Shown here piece by piece: positions 1 to 10,733 of a DNA stretch of 64,000 bases. The first letter of the stretch is position 1. The number at the start of each line of letters is the position of its first letter. The DNA comes from Mastigamoeba balamuthi (lineage: Eukaryota; Evosea; Mastigamoebida; Mastigamoebidae): positions 552,994-616,993 of the forward strand of contig CACRSC010001923.1 of NCBI GenBank assembly GCA_902651635.1, in the 5' to 3' direction. The notes beneath the pieces are model-generated. The model was not told the DNA's origin. It did no database searches and was given only the letters and a program-made list of their open reading frames with translations. A program made the translations under genes and the position numbers.

Positions 1-531
1 GGAGCTCCAGTAGCGGGGGGGCAGCGAGAGCGGAATCAATTGACAGTGACCACACGGCACGCCAGGCAGAGAACAAGAAGCACGGGAGCAGTATTGCACA
101 GCAAGTGTGCGCCCTGGGGCACCTGAGCAGTCTCGACACGAGGCACAAATAGGGGGTCGCAATCAATTGATGATGCGCCTCGCTCACAGCAACTGCGAGA
201 TGGCCTGCGGCTCAAAAGAGAGGCAGCGCCGAGTGCCAGAGACGTAGCATGCAGCATGGCAGAGCTGAACCAATTGATCGGTCGCACAGCCCGCGCCCAC
301 AAAAAGCCGAATGCGGTGGCACTGCAGGGGCTCGGCTCGAGAAGACAACGTTTAACTCCACAGTATAATTTGGTTGATAAACGTGGGAAACGAAAACCCG
401 CAGAAAACCGTGGGAAAACCGAGACGGGGGCGAAGTGGCGGGAAGCGCAGCGGTGGGGAAAAAGGGGGGCGAGTGGGCAGCTGCACGCGGGATGCGCAGC
501 GGGAAGTGGGGGGAGGGGCGGAAAAGAGCAC

Positions 532-848
532 CTGTGGAGGCGGAGGACAGTGCCGGCGATGCTCTCTGCGGGCAGCGGCGCCCCGTACGTGCAGTCGAGC
601 GACACGGGCACCCCCTGCGGGCAGCTCTCGTCCGCCAGCGTCAGCACCGCCCTGCACTGCTCCTGCTGCTGTCCCTGCTGTCCCTGCTGGCCCTGCTGCT
701 GGGGGTGGGGCTCCTGGGCGGCGTAGGGGCGGCGGTCGCGGACGACGAGGCCGAAGAGGTACGCGTGGCTGTTGCTCCGCAGGTCCGCCAGCCGCTGGTA
801 GGGGTAGGGCTCCGTGCGCGCCCGCTTGGGTGGGGGGGCGCCCGCCAT
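532..848 (-). CDS. POT1/TEBP-like telomere-binding protein, first exon (partial)
   Basis: The reading frame on the minus strand opens at ATG 848 and gives about 106 residues before a clear donor (AG|GTGCTC) at 531. After a short basic leader (PKRART) it reads as the first half of an OB fold of the Telo_bind type. It has YQRLADLRSNSHAYLFGLVV, then a Gln-rich loop, then LTLADES, and ends in the pattern GTVLRLHR, which resembles the G-D-I-I-R-x-H-R signature of POT1 and ciliate TEBP alpha. Members bind the single-stranded telomeric 3' overhang. The rest of the protein is not resolved: the sequence from 531 to 1 contains intron-like DNA and no convincing second exon, so the gene either continues left of the window or is broken. 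The call rests on one half-domain and could be another OB-fold protein. Confidence 0.45.
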
Positions 849-1014
849 ACCCGTCAAAGACCAGGTCTCAGACGACAGACGCGCGCAAACGGTCGTTTTT
901 TGACCAGCGATATTTCAGGATATGCGCGAATATATCTTTCCCAGAGATTTCGAGAATCAGGAGGGATGCGGTCACGGCCGCGGGGCTGTTTCCACATTCC
1001 GCAGCTGTCCAAAG

Positions 1015-1087
1015 GCTTCCGTAGCACAGTCGGCAGTGCATGCGGCTGTTAACCGCAGGGTCCTTGGTTCAAATCCAAGCGGGAGCG
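1015..1087 (+). tRNA. tRNA-Asn (anticodon GTT)
   Basis: This is a 73-nt cloverleaf without an intron. The acceptor strands GCTTCCG and CGGGAGC pair (one G-U). The anticodon arm is a CGG stem carrying loop bases CTGTTAA, giving anticodon GTT. The T arm contains the B-box GGTTCAAATCC. A T-rich stretch follows at 1088-1100 and fits Pol III termination. Confidence 0.92.
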
Positions 1088-1252
1088 TTTCTTTATTTTC
1101 CCCCTGTCGTACCCGTTTTCCGCGCGGCCCTTGGCGCGCCAAAGGGCGGCGCGATGATGTCATCTGTGACGAAATCGCTGTTTTGCTGGCGCGCGGTCCA
1201 GTGTTTTTTGGCCCCTGTCCCTTTGAGAGGCCCTTTGGTATCTCCGTCTCAA

Positions 1253-2037
1253 ATGAAGTGCGTCCCGTCCTCCTCCCCTCGCCCTCCCGCCGCCGCGCGT
1301 GCGCCGGCCGCTGACCCCGCGCCGCGCACTGCAGGGTCCAGCTCTGCGCGTTCAGCGGCTTCAAGCTGTACCCCGGCCGCGGCATCCGCTTTGTCCGCGC
1401 CGACGCCAAGTCGTTTGTGTTCTACAGCGACAAGTGCAAGGGCAGGTTCCTCATCAAGAAGAACCCCCGCGAGATCGCCTGGACCGTCCTCTACCGCCAG
1501 ATCCACCGCAAGAAGTCGGTGCGATGCCCCTCTCTTTCTGCGCTGTGTTTTGTATGATCAGGAGTGAAATGGGCGTTTGAGTTGGAGTTGATTCGTATTG
1601 GATTGGGTTGAGTTGGCGTTGCTGACGGGGTGGGTTGCGCGGCGAGCAGACTGAGGCCGTGAAGCAGAAGCGCGTCCGCAGGAACTTCAAGACCGAGAAG
1701 GGCATCACCGGCCTCTCTCTGGAGGAGATCCGCCAGCGCCGCAACCAGAAGCCCGAGGTCCGGAAGGCCGCCCGCGAGGAGGCCATCCGGTGCGCCCGCC
1801 TCTCCTCCCCCGCATCGCCCCAGCGGCGATCGATCTAGATTCCGTCAAATATCTCTCTTACACGGATATCTTCGCAGTGAGGTCAAGGAGAAGCGCAAGG
1901 CCGCCGCCGCGACCAAGGCCGACAAGAAGGCCGCGTCGAAGCCCGCGACCAAGGCCAAGCCCGCCAAGGCTGCGGAGAAGACCGCCAAGGCCGCCCCCCA
2001 GCAGAAGGCCGCCAGGACCGCGCAGAAGGGCCGTTGA
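1253..2037 (+). CDS. RPL24: 60S ribosomal protein eL24, four exons
   Basis: This is a large-subunit ribosomal protein. The exons are 1253-1257 (only ATGAA), 1335-1518, 1650-1789 and 1878-2037. Joined they give [18 protein letters not shown] and so on, closely following eukaryotic eL24: the N-terminal zinc-ribbon-like fold with YPGRG, the [12 protein letters not shown] segment, the [20 protein letters not shown] block, and a Lys/Ala-rich tail ending QKGR. The five-base first exon is required because no in-frame ATG precedes the second exon. The same minimal-first-exon layout is common in ribosomal protein genes. Intron donors are GTGCGT or GTGCGA. The third intron contains ATATCT/GATATC words that recur in introns elsewhere in this window. 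Confidence 0.97.
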
Positions 2038-2758
2038 GCGATGACGAGCAGCGCGTCGCCGCCCCCCTGTGTCTGGGGGGGGGGAGCTGCCTCTCCCCCC
2101 TTCTCTCGCCCCGCCCCAGCAGTCACCAACGGAGGAGCCAATCAACCAAAGTCTATCCCTCTCAGAAGAACACTGGCAGCCACCGCTTGTCACGTGTGTG
2201 CCCTCTTTCTCTTGTTGCTGTGCCACGGGGTGGTGTGGGTTCGTGTCCCGGGACTGGCGTGTTGGTTCCAATGCGACATCTGCTGAGCAGTTGACATGTG
2301 TTATTGAGCAGACAACGTGTATTCTATAAACTCACTTGAACTGCTGACGGGATCTCCTAAGCCTGCCCGGGTCCCCCCTTCTCTTACTCAAGACGGCTAG
2401 GGTAGGTCTGTGTCTGTTCTGTTCTGTTCTGCTGACGGGATCTCCTTTTTGTGGGGCTGCAGTCAAAGCCCATCTCGAGCTGCAACCATGTGAAGACATT
2501 TGTATCGGTTTCTGCGACGTCTACTGCCTCCCCGCAACGTATTCCAACCGATCTCACCGCACTCAAACCGAAGCGACTGCACACCACTGCTAACAATCGT
2601 TGCGTTGGGTCTATTGCAGCAAAAAAATCGCGATGGACAAAACCAATTTAACGATAAATCTGACAAATAACCACGATGATTGTCTGAATGAAATGCTTGC
2701 TGTACCAAACTTGCTGTACGTTATATTGGAAAACCATGATCAACAAATTTCATATGTA
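2038..2758. other. Intergenic region between eL24 and tRNA-Ala
   Basis: I see no convincing coding exon in this stretch. It has a short run of CTGTT repeats near 2412-2430 and becomes AT-rich after 2600. It may hold the missing first exon of the fusion gene that begins downstream of the tRNA. Confidence 0.5.
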
Positions 2759-2831
2759 GGGGGTTTAGCTCATTTGGTAGAGCGCACCGTTCGCATCGGT
2801 GAGGCGCGGGGATCGAAACCCTGAACCTCCA
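2759..2831 (+). tRNA. tRNA-Ala (anticodon CGC)
   Basis: This is a 73-nt cloverleaf. The acceptor GGGGGTT pairs with AACCTCC, with one G-U. The D-arm is TAGCTCATTTGGTAGAGC. The anticodon arm CACCG-TTCGCAT-CGGTG gives anticodon CGC. The T arm is GGGGATCGAAACCCT, so the usual TTC of the B-box reads ATC, a mild departure. A TCCTTTT tract follows. It could be a slightly degenerate copy, but all stems pair. Confidence 0.82.
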
Positions 2832-2976
2832 ATTCCTTTTGCTCCGTCGGTTAACCCCGCCTGGGGGCGACAGGCTAGAAAAACTCGCCGCAGCAGATTT
2901 GCGCACAAAAATCCAGAGGCCACAGATTTTTGTATCATTAGAGACAGGGAGAATAAATCGTGTTTTGAAACTGAAG

Positions 2977-5900
2977 GGCGGTCCCTCCCGCAAGACGCCG
3001 CAGCGCGTGTGCATACTCGGCGGAGGGTTCGCGGGGTCGTGCCTCGCGAGGCTCCTCGAGCCCTCGCTCGACGTGACGCTGGTGGACCCCAACGACTTTT
3101 TTGAGGTGACTGGACCTTATTTCCCTTCCCTTCTCCCACACTCGTCTCCTTCTGCCCTGCGCCCACCGCCCCCGCTTTCCCAGTGCAGCGCAGATATCTG
3201 CTCCGCCGGCATAATATCTTCTCCTGACCTCCCCGTCCTCCTCTCTCCCCTCAGAACACCGCTGCGGCCCTCAGCGTGCTGGAGGATGCGGACCCCGCGT
3301 CGCTGCAGACGCCGCACCAGCTGTTCCTGTCGCGCACCACGCTGGTGCGGGGAAGCGTGCGTCGCATCCGCCCAGTGTATCTTATCTCCACTTTGCCTGC
3401 GCCGATATTGACGCCACTTCCCGGAATTCCCCACCTCCTCTCCCCTCCCTCCTCTGCCGCCCCCCAAAGGCCGTGTGCGCGACGCCGACGCACGTGGTGG
3501 TCCGCCTGCACAGGTCCGTGCGCGAGCCGGGCGACTCGGGCGTGGCGATACCGTACGACTGGCTCGTCGTCTGCACGGGCTTCTCGCGATGCATACGCTC
3601 GCGGTCGGCCTCGGACGCCGCGCCCCCGCCGCCGCTGACCAGCTGGCTGCACAAGCAGTCCTCCGAGGTGCGGCACCCGCCGAGCGCCCGAGCGGTTTTC
3701 TCTCTCTGCCGCCTGCGCGCGTTTTCCCTCTTTTTTCCAGATTTCCACCAGCGCGCAGTGCGGGACAAACCGCACGAGGTTCACTCGGCCGCCCGGGCGA
3801 GCAGCCCCGCGCCACTCCCTCGCGCGTGGAGGGAGAGTGCCGGGCGGTCTGTCGCAGGCCCTCGCACCTTGCATTCCTGCGCGCCGCGAGAGCCTCTGTG
3901 CGGTGGGGGGAGAGGGCTGCAGAAACCGAATGCCCCTGAATGGGAAGTTGAAGGGAAATCAACTACAAACACACTTTTCCTGCAGCAGCCCAAGTCAGAA
4001 ATTCTGATTCCCTCCCTTCCCACTCCAACCGACGGGGAAATATTCTCCCTCTCTCTCCCCCTCTCCCCCAACCCGCAGCTGCGGTCCGCCGAGTCGATCA
4101 TCATCGTCGGGGCGGGCGTCACGGGGGTCGAGCTGGCGGCGCTGATCTCGGCCAAGTACCGCAAGGCCAAGCTGACGATCGTGGAGGCCGACCCCCGCGG
4201 CGTGCTGCCCGCGTCGTGCGCCGACGCCCGGCAGTACGCGAGCAACGCGCTGGCGCGCAGGGGCGTCAGCGTGCTGCCCGGCGAGCGCGTGGTCTCGACA
4301 GAGTTCACAGAGGGCAGGTACACGGTCGCCACGGACACGGGCACGCGCATCTCGGCGGACAAGCTCTACATCTGCACCGGCGGCACCCCCAACACCGCCT
4401 TCATGCGAGTGCGCGAGCGCGGCCCGAATCAACTGATTTTCCCCCGCCATTTTCAGATTTTCTGCGCGCACCCCTCAAGGGAATATCAGGAGATTCGAGT
4501 TCCGGAAAATATCTGACGCTCCCGGGACGGGAATCCAGGAACACTTCTCGGACTGCCTGGACGCGTATGGGCGGATCCGAGTCAACGAGTACCTGCAGGT
4601 CGAGCGGCGCCGCAACGTGTTCGCGGCCGGCGACGCCGTGGCGACGGGCGAGGAGCGCACGGCCGCGCGGGCCGTCGCCCACGCGCACGTCGTCGAGGCC
4701 AACATCCTCAGCGCCATCGCCGGCAAGCCGCTGGCCGCAGCGCACGACCCCGCGGACCAGCTGCCCTCTGTCGTGCTGAGCTTCGGCCCCGAGGACGCCA
4801 TCGCGTTCGACAGCCGCGGCATCGGCTGCAGCGGCCTCAAGGCCATGGACGCGCGCAGGCGCAGCGTCGCCGCCTGCTCGGCGTTCCTGCCGCGCAAGGG
4901 CCTCCTGCTGCCCCCGCTCAAGCACCGCATGCACACGTCGCACGCCCGCCGCGACCGCAGCCCCACGCGGCCCTCGTCGGGCGCCACGGGTGCCGCGCCC
5001 TCGCTGTCCCCGCCCCCCAGCAGCAGCGGCAGCGGCAGCGTCAGCGGAGCGGCCAGCAGCGCCAGCGCGGGGGCGGGGATGCGGGTCGCTGTGCTGCGGC
5101 CCGACTCGACGGAGCTGGCGCCGCTGGTGGCGAGCGCGCTGATGCGGGCGGGCGCCAGCGTGGCGTTCGCGACGGTGGGCGAGCCGCACGTGCACGGGCG
5201 CAACCTGCGCTGCGCGTCGGACACGTTCCACATCGTCAGCGCGGCGACGGTCGACGCGCTCGACGCGGTGCTGGCGGGGTTCACGCACGCGGTGCTGCCG
5301 CTGTGGCCGCGCGGCTACACCGACGCCGGCGAGTACGCGGCGGACATGGGGAAGATGCTGGCGGCCGTGGACCGCTCGGGCCTGCAGCAGCTGGTGCTGC
5401 TGGCGCCCGTCTACGACCGCGAGACGCCCGTGGGCGACGCGCTGCGGCGCATCGTCTCGCGGGCCGAGATGCTGCGCGTGCAGTGGGTCGCGCTGGACTA
5501 CCACCCCGAGTACGCCAACGAGCTGCTCAAGGCGGCGCTGGAGCCGCTGCTGCTGTTCCACTGCCTGACGCTGCCGCTCGACGACGAGGGCGCGACGCGC
5601 GTGCTCTGGGCCGACACGGACGACATTGTGCGCTGCGCCGTGGCGCTCGTGGGCCGCCGCGACATGTTCGACGGCTCGCACTTTGTCGTGACGGGGCCCG
5701 AGAGCCTCTGCAGCGAGGCCATCGCGACGTCGCTCAACCAGCTGCTCGACGACGAGGCCTCGTACCTCGCGGCCTCGCCGGGCGACACGCGCGACCGCCT
5801 CGTGCAGCTGGGGCTCAGCCCGCTCGAGGCCGACATCCTGGCCGACTCGTGCGTGCCCTCGGAGGCCGCGCCGACGTGCACGGTGCGCTCGCTCTGCGGC

Positions 5901-7444
5901 GCGGCGCCGACGTCGTTTGCGCAGTGGCTCGTCGCCAACAGGGGCGCCGTGCAGTCGGCGTTCAAGATCCCCATCGACCTCGACGCGCTGCTCGGCGACC
6001 CGCAGGCGCTCCGCGACACGCTCGACACGGCGCTGCAGCAGCACCTGCCCGTGCACAGGGAGGTCCCGCTCGACGCCGTCGAGCTGCGCGAGGAGCTCGG
6101 GCGCGGAGCCAACGGCATCGTGCACAAGGCCGTCTACAAGGGCGCCACCGTCGTCGTCAAGTCGCTGCTCTGCTGCCTCACGCAGGACGAGCGCGAGCTC
6201 TTCGAGAAGGAGGTCGCCATCACCTCGCTGCTCCGCCACCCCAACATCGTCACCTGCATCGGCGCCTGCACACAGTGCGCTTCTTTCTCTCTCTCTCCCT
6301 CCTCTTCTTCGGGGATACGCTCTGGAATCCAGATTTTTACTCCTACGGAGAAGATACGCGAATCGGGGTTGGTTGCTCACGCCGGCGTGCTGCTGCCTGT
6401 CACAGGGGCCCGACAAAGGCGATCATTCTCGAGTATGCCGACCAGGGGTCACTGTCGAAGTTCCTCGCGCGGTCGGTCGTCCCCCCGACACTACAGCTGA
6501 GATTCGCCCTCGACGTGAGTGACGTGCCGCTCTCTGATCCCCACTCTGTGTCGTCATCGCCTGATTTTTTTCCCCTTGGCGTATCTGTACTGATTCCTTT
6601 TCTTCTTCCCCCCCGCAGATTGCAAGAGCTATTGCCTTCTTGCACCGCACCGGCTTTATCCACGGCGACGTGAAACCAGACAACGTGCTCGTGACATTCA
6701 GCTTCCGAGCAAAGCTCACCGTACGCGGCGCCAACTGTCACACAGCATTCCCGATATCCAAGATATTCAGCAAAATATCTGACATTGCGGAATCCTACTT
6801 CCGCGACGGGCAGGATTTCGGGAGCCTGTGCTCGTTGAGTAAGGACACCAAGATCGTTGAAGGGACGCCGGAGTACATCGCCCCCGAGGCGTGGATGAAG
6901 CACGAGATGAGCGAGAAATGCGACGTGTACAGCTTCGGGATCACCATGTGGCAGATCGTCACCCGCAGGCTCCCCTTTGGCGAGCTGCACTCCATCTTCG
7001 ACCTCCACAGCAAGGCACGACGCAGCACGCATCACACACGCCACGGCCCCCCCGATATCTCGATATCTCGCTATTTCCCACTCTGGAATCTAGATTCCAG
7101 ATATCCACAGGAAGATACCAGGATCTGAGCATCTCCCCCTCTTTCCTGGATCCGTGCAGATCGAGAACGGGTTTCGGCCAGAGCCGCTGTCGGAGGAGAG
7201 CCCGCTCAAGGAGGTCGTCGAGTCGTGCTGGGACGCGAACCCCAGCCAGCGCCCGACGGCGGCCGAGGTCTACGACGAGCTGAACCGCATCTCGCAGCTG
7301 CGCTCGGGGACGTCGTCGTCGGTCTCGTCGCTCTCGTCCTCTGGCGACGCCGACCTCATACTGGGCGTGCGCGGCCCGCAGCTGCTGCCGCCCCGAGGGT
7401 TCTACCGCGTGCTCAAGAAGAAGCAGTCGGAGTTCTTCCGCTGA
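2977..7444 (+). CDS. FSP1/AIF-like oxidoreductase - NmrA-like - TKL-type protein kinase fusion
   Basis: Nine exons join in phase: to 3105, 3255-3356, 3470-3667, 4079-4408, 4539-6274, 6406-6514, 6619-6720, 6814-7014 and 7160-7444, giving at least 1064 residues. Residues 1-330 are a two-dinucleotide-fold oxidoreductase like FSP1/AIFM2 and NDH-2: the FAD motif GGGFAG, acidic VDPNDFFE, a second Rossmann motif VGAGVTGVE, and NVFAAGDAV near the end. After a Ser/Pro linker, about 434-680 is a single NAD(P)-binding NmrA/SDR-like fold (MRVAVLRPDSTEL). About 768-1045 is a kinase: G-loop LGRGANGIVHKAV, VVVK lysine, HGDVKPDN catalytic loop (non-RD), DFG, APEAW. All key kinase residues are present, so activity is plausible. 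The last intron has a GC donor at 7015. The start codon is unresolved because there is no ATG between 2832 and 3080. The frame stays open through both domain junctions inside exon 5, so the fusion is not an assembly artefact of two exons. Confidence 0.85.
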
Positions 7445-8606
7445 CGGGCGCCGCCCGCCGCTGCTGCTGCTGCGCTGCTGCACTGCACTGCACTGCTGGC
7501 ACTGCTGCTGCTGCGATGCTGCTGCTGCTGCTGGCACTGCTGCTGCTGCGCTGCTGGCGCGGCCTGCTTGCTAAGAGTCGTACTAATTTTGGTTTATGTT
7601 TGCATTCGTGGCTGCTGCCGCTCGCTGCTGCGCTGCCTCTGCCCTACGCGCTGTGCTCTTGCCGCACGCCGCACACCCCGCAGAAGCTCTTTACTCGCAG
7701 CGCTGATGTTTTTATGGCCACCGCGCCCCTTCTGCTCTTCTCGTGTCTGCTCTGCTCTCTTGGCCCCCGCTGGGCCCTCTGCTGGCCTGCGGTGTCCCGC
7801 ACGGGCACTCCAGTGGTTGCTGGGCCAATCGCAGGCCATCACAGCACTTGCGTGATTGACGAATGTAGCCCCGGCGGCACCGACTGACTGCTCGCCTTGA
7901 TGCAACTGAGGAGCAACAAGCGATGCCGTCCTTACCGAGCACTTGGGAGTGCAGGCCCGTGGGTAAAAGAGGGCGGTGATTGCGTGGCGTGCCTCGTGTT
8001 CCGTTTGCCTCGGCGCAGCGTGTTGATTCACACCGCGCCGTGGCCTTCTATCCGAAGTAGACCTTGTCTTCGTTCCTCCTTCTTCGTTCTGCTATGTGAC
8101 CCACATACCATCGATGTAGCACCACCACATCGCACCACCCCAGTCCCGTCCTGTGTAGCCCAAGCATTGTATCTCCCCCTTTGGTGAGCTCTCACGGAGA
8201 ATTAGGGGCCACCTCGGACAGAGACAATTGATCCAACATATCTGCACTCAGAATCCGCTCTGAAAAGACCGGCAGTTCTTCGCTACTGCTACGGGGGCAG
8301 CGGCATCGGCCCCATTGGTGCCGGTGAGCTGTGCCTCCTCAATGAGCACCACCTCGTCACGAGGCGACGCTTGCTGTGGGTGCCGGCTTCTCGAGAAGGG
8401 CCCAAGCGAGGTGCGGCGGTTCTCTGCGCCTCTCAACATGCCCTCTGCTGTGCTGGTTGAATTGTGGTGCCAGTTGCTCGTGGAGCTCTGAGCCCTGCAA
8501 GGGATCCGTGCGAGGCTGAACTCTCCTTCGACAGAGCGACAGCGCGCGGTGTGTGCCCGGCGCCTGCTGCCCGGGACATAAGATAGTTCATTGTTCCCGT
8601 TGCCTG
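7445..8606. other. Intergenic region with CTG/TGC triplet tract
   Basis: This is the 3' flank of the fusion gene and the 3' flank of the convergent dynamin gene. Positions 7455-7560 are a run of imperfect TGC/CTG repeats just after the stop codon. The rest shows only short shadow frames and no recognisable gene. Confidence 0.6.
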
Positions 8607-10518
8607 TCACTTGTCTTCGTTTCCCGCCAGTGCCGACTCGATGTTGCTGATGACCTTGAGCGCCTCCCGCAGCGCCTCGTCCTTGCGTCTCAGCGCGGCG
8701 CGCTTCTCGGCGACCTCGGGGCACTCGGCCAGCGGGACCTCCTCCCCCGCGACCGCCTTCAGCATCGCGGGCCACACGACGTCCGCGAGCACGCGCGCCA
8801 GCACCGCCGACTGCGCCCGCGCGGCCTCGAACACCTGCGACGCCCCTGCGCCTCCGTACCCCGCGTCCAGCAGCCGCTCGGCGGCCGCCACGATGCGCGG
8901 CTGCTCGAGGGCACCGATGCGTGCGATCTCTGCGTCGAGGCGCTGGCACATGGCCTCGCGGCAGGCGCGCAGCCGCTGCAGCCTCAGGGGCAGCGCGTCG
9001 GTGAAGGCCGCCGCGAGGCACCGCTGCGCCCGCGCCCGCGTGTCGGCGCCCGTCGCGACGCCCGCGGCCCACTGCGCGAACGCCTGCGAGGTCGCGTGCA
9101 TGCGCTCGGCCCACGCGAGAGCCCGCGAGGCCGCGTGCGAGCTGTCGGCCCACAGCGTGGGCTGCTGCGCCCGCGTCGGCGGCTGCACGTCGGCGACGTC
9201 GGCGGTGGGCAGCGCGGCGTCGGCGAAGGGCTCCGGGCCTCTGCGCAGCTCACGGAGCACCGCGTCGCGGACGGCCTGCGCGCTGAGCCCCGCGGGGTCG
9301 GCGCCGAGCTGCGCGGCCTGCCCGGCGTTGGCGGCGATGAGCTTCTGGACCTGCTCGAGGGCCCTGGCCTTCCAGTTCCTGCAGATGTAGTCGTGGTACA
9401 TGCAGTCGACCTTCTCGACGAGCCTCCCCACCGTCATCCGCAGCGACGCCTCGTGCGCGTCGGCACGCAGCCGCGCGGGCCCCGCGGGGTCGCTGGTGTG
9501 GGCCACGAGCAGCGCGTTGAAGGCGCGGGCCTCGGCGTCGTCGTTGGTGGCCAGCGAGACGCGGTCGGAGCTGTCGCGGTTGATGACGGCCACCACGTCC
9601 CTGAAGTGCCCCTCGCAGTCGTCCGTCCGCCCCAGCAGCCTGCCCACCACCTGCTCCCCGAAGTCCTGCTCCCTCACCTGGGCGCGCACGTGCGTCCCGT
9701 GAGTGCACAGCGAGGGGAGGGGCTGAGGAGGGGGCACCTTGTCGGCCATTGTGAGGGCGAGGACCGTGTCCTTCTCCTTGTGCTCCTCGAGGACCATCGC
9801 GATGCCCTGCAGCGAGTTGAGCCGCGGCACCGTCGCCGACGCCACGCAGATGACCAGGCAACCCGCCTCGCGCAGGTACGTGCGCGCCAGGCGCTCGGTC
9901 TGCTGCTTGGCGTCGGGCGGGTACGCGCGGATGCCCGGCAGGTCGACGAACGTGAACGTGGGGATGTTGGGCTGCCGTATCTCGATGGTCAGCTCGTCCG
10001 CCACGATGCGATCGCCGATCTCCTCCATGACAGCCTTGGCGCGCGCCAGGATCTCGTCGGGGCCCTGCAGAGTCCACTCCTTGCCCCGGAACCTGAAGGG
10101 TGGGTCCAATCATGAAACTTGTTTATGAAAAACCAAGTACAATTATCGACTCGGGAGTCAATTGAGACCGCAGATGGAACACGAACCTGACTGACGTGGA
10201 GGAGTCGCCCGACGGGTGGTTGACGAGGCGGAGGACGACGGGGCAGCGGGTGCAGGTGCGGGCGTCGCGCGGGAAGACGGCGCACTTGGTGATGGACTCG
10301 AGCAGCGACGACTTGCCCGCCGACTCGGAGCCCACGACGACGACCTTGGGCAGCTGGAAGTCCTCCCACCGGATGCAGGGGTCCTGGACCCGCGCCAGGG
10401 CGTGGTAGAAGGCCCCGAACGAGCTCCTGTTGAGCCTCTCGAAGATCGACCTGCCCTCGAACAGCCCGCTGTACTCCCCCTGCTGCTCCTGCTCTTGCGT
10501 CACCGCTTCTGCCGGCAT
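8607..10518 (-). CDS. Dynamin-superfamily GTPase 1, three exons
   Basis: The exons on the minus strand are 10518-10187, 10092-9738 and 9677-8607 (585 residues). The GTPase motifs are G1 GSESAGKSS, the dynamin-type G2 region FPRDARTCTRCP, G3 DLPG (VDLPGIRAYPP), and LTMADK at the G4 position, where canonical dynamins have T-K-x-D. The second intron falls immediately after MADK. The remaining half is helical (stalk-like) and ends in a GED-like amphipathic helix. There is no PH or Pro-rich domain. Family members oligomerise on membranes to drive fission or fusion. A close paralogue lies at 50721-52607, nearly identical over exons 1 and 2 and diverged in exon 3. The N-terminus is a short Gln/Glu stretch. 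Confidence 0.94.
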
Positions 10519-10733
10519 GGCTGCGAGAGATGGTGCGCTGGTTCCTGTGCTGCTGCTTCTGCTTTAGAGAATGGGCCGAGATTCGAGCCCGGGGGTGCGT
10601 TTTCGGATCACCGCAGTACCGAAAACCGTGGGTTCAATCCTGGAACCAGGGTGCGGGAAAATCTGAATATCTCGAAATCTCACCGGCGTTCCTACACAAC
10701 ACAACTCAAAAATCCCGCGTTTGAGAGGGGCTG

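Noticed and set aside
1-531. Second exon of the POT1-like gene
   Set aside because: Candidate acceptors exist near 322, but neither resulting frame resembles an OB fold.
4401-6416. 671-residue minus-strand frame opposite the fusion gene
   Set aside because: It is an Arg/Ala/Gly-rich shadow of a GC-rich coding exon. The plus strand carries clear oxidoreductase, NmrA and kinase motifs.
8553-10115. 520-residue plus-strand frame across dynamin gene 1
   Set aside because: It is antisense to the GTPase exons, whose motifs and intron phases match the paralogue at 50721.
10600-10660. A tRNA-like GGTTCAATCC box on the plus strand
   Set aside because: No cloverleaf could be drawn; it lies in the divergent promoter between two genes.
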